From positions 5,332,001-5,396,000 of the forward strand of contig OY969623.1 of the NCBI GenBank assembly GCA_963701675.1: a stretch of 64,000 nt of DNA, read 5' to 3'. This document shows positions 62,255 to 64,000 of the stretch, piece after piece. How positions within the stretch are numbered: the first letter of the stretch is position 1; each line of letters starts with the position of its first letter. The notes below the pieces were generated by a model that made no database searches, was not told the origin of the DNA, and was given only the letters and a program-made list of their open reading frames with translations. The translations under genes and the position numbers were made by a program. Source of the DNA: G963701675 sp963701675. GTDB taxonomy: Bacteria > Planctomycetota > Planctomycetia > Gemmatales > Gemmataceae.

Positions 62255-64000
62255 ATGCTCAACATCAACAACATCATCTCGGCCGACGCCGCCCGCACCT
62301 ACTACGCCAGTGCCGACTATTACAAGCACGGCCAGGCTCAGGATTTCATCGGCCAATGGGCGGGCAAGACAGCGGAACGGCTTGGCTTGACCGGCCCGGC
62401 GGATATTCGGGCCTTCGATAATTTGCTTCGCAACCGCGATCCGGCAACCGGCCGGTCATTGACCGGCTCATCCAAAAAGGATCGGCGGGCCGGTGTGGAT
62501 TTCACGTTCAGCGTGCCCAAGTCAATCTCCGCTCTTTACGCGGCAACCGAAGACCCAAGGCTGGTTGCCGTGATGCGCGAAGCGGTGCGCGAGACAATGG
62601 CAAGCATCGAGCGGCACGTCATGGCACGGGTACGCAGCGGCAAGGTCAACCATGACCGGGTGACTGGCAACATGGTGTGGGCCGAGTTCGTGCATTTCAC
62701 GACGCGGCCGGTAAACGGCATACCCGATCCCCAGCTTCATATCCACGCGGTGGCGCCCTCGCTTACCTGGGATGAGCACGAATGCAAATGGAAAAGCCTG
62801 CAACTGGAAGAATTCGGCAAGGGCGGCTCGAGGAGCCAGCGGCCGCTCTTTGAAGCGGAGTTCTATTCTCGCCTTGCCGTGAATTTGCGCCATGCCGGCT
62901 ACGGCATTCGCCGTACACGGCATGCCTTTGAGATCGCGGGCGTGCCGCCGGCGGCATTGGATCAATTCTCCAGGCGATCCAAGATCATCAAGGACCTGGC
63001 GGCGGAACTAGGTGTCAGCACCGGCAAGGGCCGCGAGCAATTAGCTAAGACATCTCGCGAGAAAAAGACCAATCATCTGAGCTGGGAAGAGCTTCGAAAC
63101 AGTTGGCTTAGCCGGTTGAATGATTCGGATCGAAGGCAATTAGAAGAAACCTATCTGAGCAGTTTTGAGAATAGAGAGATTCCGGGTTTCGATGCGGCTT
63201 CCGCCGTGGATCATGCTCTGAAGCACTGGCTGGTACAGCAAAGCGTGGCTCAAGAGCGAGACTTGCTCATCACGGCTATGAAACGCGGGTTGGGTACGGC
63301 AACGCCGGAGGGCATTCGGAAGGAGTTGGCGGAACGCGACCTGGTGCGGGCGACGGTGGATGGCCGGAAGCTCATAAGCACGCGGGAAGTCTTGGGTGAA
63401 GAATGGGCCGTGCTGCAATACGCTCAAAGCGCAAGAGGCAGGCACCAGCCCCTGCACCGTGGCGGCAAGATCATGGATGGCGAGCTTTCTGCCGAACAGC
63501 GGGAAGCTGTGCGGCATGTGTGGGAGAGTCGGGATGGGATTACCATCATTCGCGGCAAGGCGGGGACGGGTAAGACACGGATGATGCAAGAAGCCGTCCG
63601 CGGTTTGAAAGAAGCCGGGAGCGACGTGGTGGTGTTGGCTCCCAGTGCTGAGGCGTCGCGTGGCGTGCTGGTCAAGGAAGCCGGTTTCAAAGATGCCACG
63701 ACGGTGGCGGAATTCTTGCAAAATCAAACACTTCAGCGGCGCGCGGCCAGCAATGTCATCTGGATCGACGAAGCGGGAATGCTGGGTTTTGAGGACATGG
63801 CCCGAGTCATTGCGATGGCCAAGCAATCCAACGCCCGGCTGGTTCTTTCGGGCGATCGCAGGCAGCATCGATCGGTGGCCAGAGGCGAGCCGCTGGCCGT
63901 ATTGGAGGACTTGGGCGGACTTCCCGTGGCGGAGTTGCGTGAGATCCGAAGACAAGAATGCAGCGACTATAAGGCAGCCGTCGAGCTGCTAGCCGACGGA
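62255..64000 (+). CDS. MobF-type relaxase-helicase, second copy (runs off window)
   Basis: At least 582 residues from MLNINNIISADAARTYYASA at 62255, with GAGGGG about 7 nt upstream; no stop before the window edge. Homologous to the first copy over its whole visible length but clearly diverged: ADYYKHGQAQDFIGQWAGKT, FTFSVPKSISALYAATEDPR, DPQLHIHAVAPSLTW (His cluster), Walker A IIRGKAGTGKTRM near residue 433, WIDEAGMLGFEDM. Tyr pair at Y16-Y17 is kept. It should be a functional relaxase if its C-terminus is intact. Two adjacent paralogues suggest tandem duplication with divergence or two mobile elements side by side. Confidence 0.9.
   Translation, partial: MLNINNIISADAARTYYASADYYKHGQAQDFIGQWAGKTAERLGLTGPADIRAFDNLLRNRDPATGRSLTGSSKKDRRAGVDFTFSVPKSISALYAATEDPRLVAVMREAVRETMASIERHVMARVRSGKVNHDRVTGNMVWAEFVHFTTRPVNGIPDPQLHIHAVAPSLTWDEHECKWKSLQLEEFGKGGSRSQRPLFEAEFYSRLAVNLRHAGYGIRRTRHAFEIAGVPPAALDQFSRRSKIIKDLAAELGVSTGKGREQLAKTSREKKTNHLSWEELRNSWLSRLNDSDRRQLEETYLSSFENREIPGFDAASAVDHALKHWLVQQSVAQERDLLITAMKRGLGTATPEGIRKELAERDLVRATVDGRKLISTREVLGEEWAVLQYAQSARGRHQPLHRGGKIMDGELSAEQREAVRHVWESRDGITIIRGKAGTGKTRMMQEAVRGLKEAGSDVVVLAPSAEASRGVLVKEAGFKDATTVAEFLQNQTLQRRAASNVIWIDEAGMLGFEDMARVIAMAKQSNARLVLSGDRRQHRSVARGEPLAVLEDLGGLPVAELREIRRQECSDYKAAVELLADG

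Overview
The window looks like a chromosomal segment, or a large integrated element, of a planctomycete (Planctomycetota). The best markers are the ETLEDRRLLA export-type N-terminus followed by a CSLREA/beta-helix domain at 12937-15006, a TIGR03067-type protein at 49787-50239, very large Rhs/YD-repeat proteins, many terminator-like hairpins with weak U-tracts, and Gram-negative-style lipoprotein and beta-barrel genes. The species cannot be named from the sequence alone. No rRNA, tRNA or CRISPR array was recognised.

Layout. (1) 1-4.9 kb: start of an unknown gene, a doubly broken IS110-family transposase, an XRE regulator, a small hypothetical gene, two copies of a ~130-bp dispersed repeat and a DUF1353-like lipoprotein. 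(2) 5.1-15 kb: an envelope/secreted block with a subtilase facing a caspase-like peptidase, a coiled-coil secreted protein, a Pro-rich lipoprotein, a putative outer-membrane barrel and a CSLREA beta-helix protein. (3) 15.3-29.1 kb: a genomic island with an IS66 fossil, a ParD-like/VapC toxin-antitoxin pair, XRE, PilZ, HNH and AlpA-like genes, a frameshifted TIR-domain gene, a HEPN-like gene pair, and a P4-type integrase split by an IS66 element with a perfect 8-bp target duplication. (4) 29.2-35.3 kb: a 1664-residue Rhs protein with a cysteine-bearing C-terminal tip and a likely immunity gene. (5) 35.4-44.1 kb: a one-directional operon led by a NifU homologue that has lost two of its three cluster cysteines, then a methyltransferase and four glycosyltransferase genes, two of them frameshifted and one a 1343-residue multi-enzyme protein. 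(6) 44.1-49.4 kb: an IS66 element with a second IS66 element nested inside it, both with 8-bp target duplications. (7) 49.8-56.3 kb: a second Rhs locus, frameshifted near its N-terminus, with a different tip and a different downstream partner, sharing a ~1.35-kb almost identical tract with the first. (8) 56.5-64 kb: two diverged tandem MobF (TrwC/TraI-like) relaxase-helicases, with a tight two-gene unit between them (a one-TM small protein and a 553-residue protein carrying HEAMH) whose function is unknown.

How the parts relate. The Rhs pair with separate tips and partners looks like polymorphic toxin/immunity loci undergoing gene conversion. The direct Rhs repeats bracket the glycosyltransferase operon, and the inverted IS66 copies bracket Rhs-1 plus that operon, so the segment could be deleted or inverted by recombination. 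The region has many single-base frameshifts (IS110, TIR, two glycosyltransferases, Rhs-2, both IS66 tnpC copies). Some may be real decay and some may be assembly indels; the sequence alone cannot separate these. The strongest candidates for something undescribed are the HEAMH two-gene unit between the relaxases, the NifU-like-led glycosyltransferase operon, and the exact 50-bp micro-inversion in the IS110 transposase.
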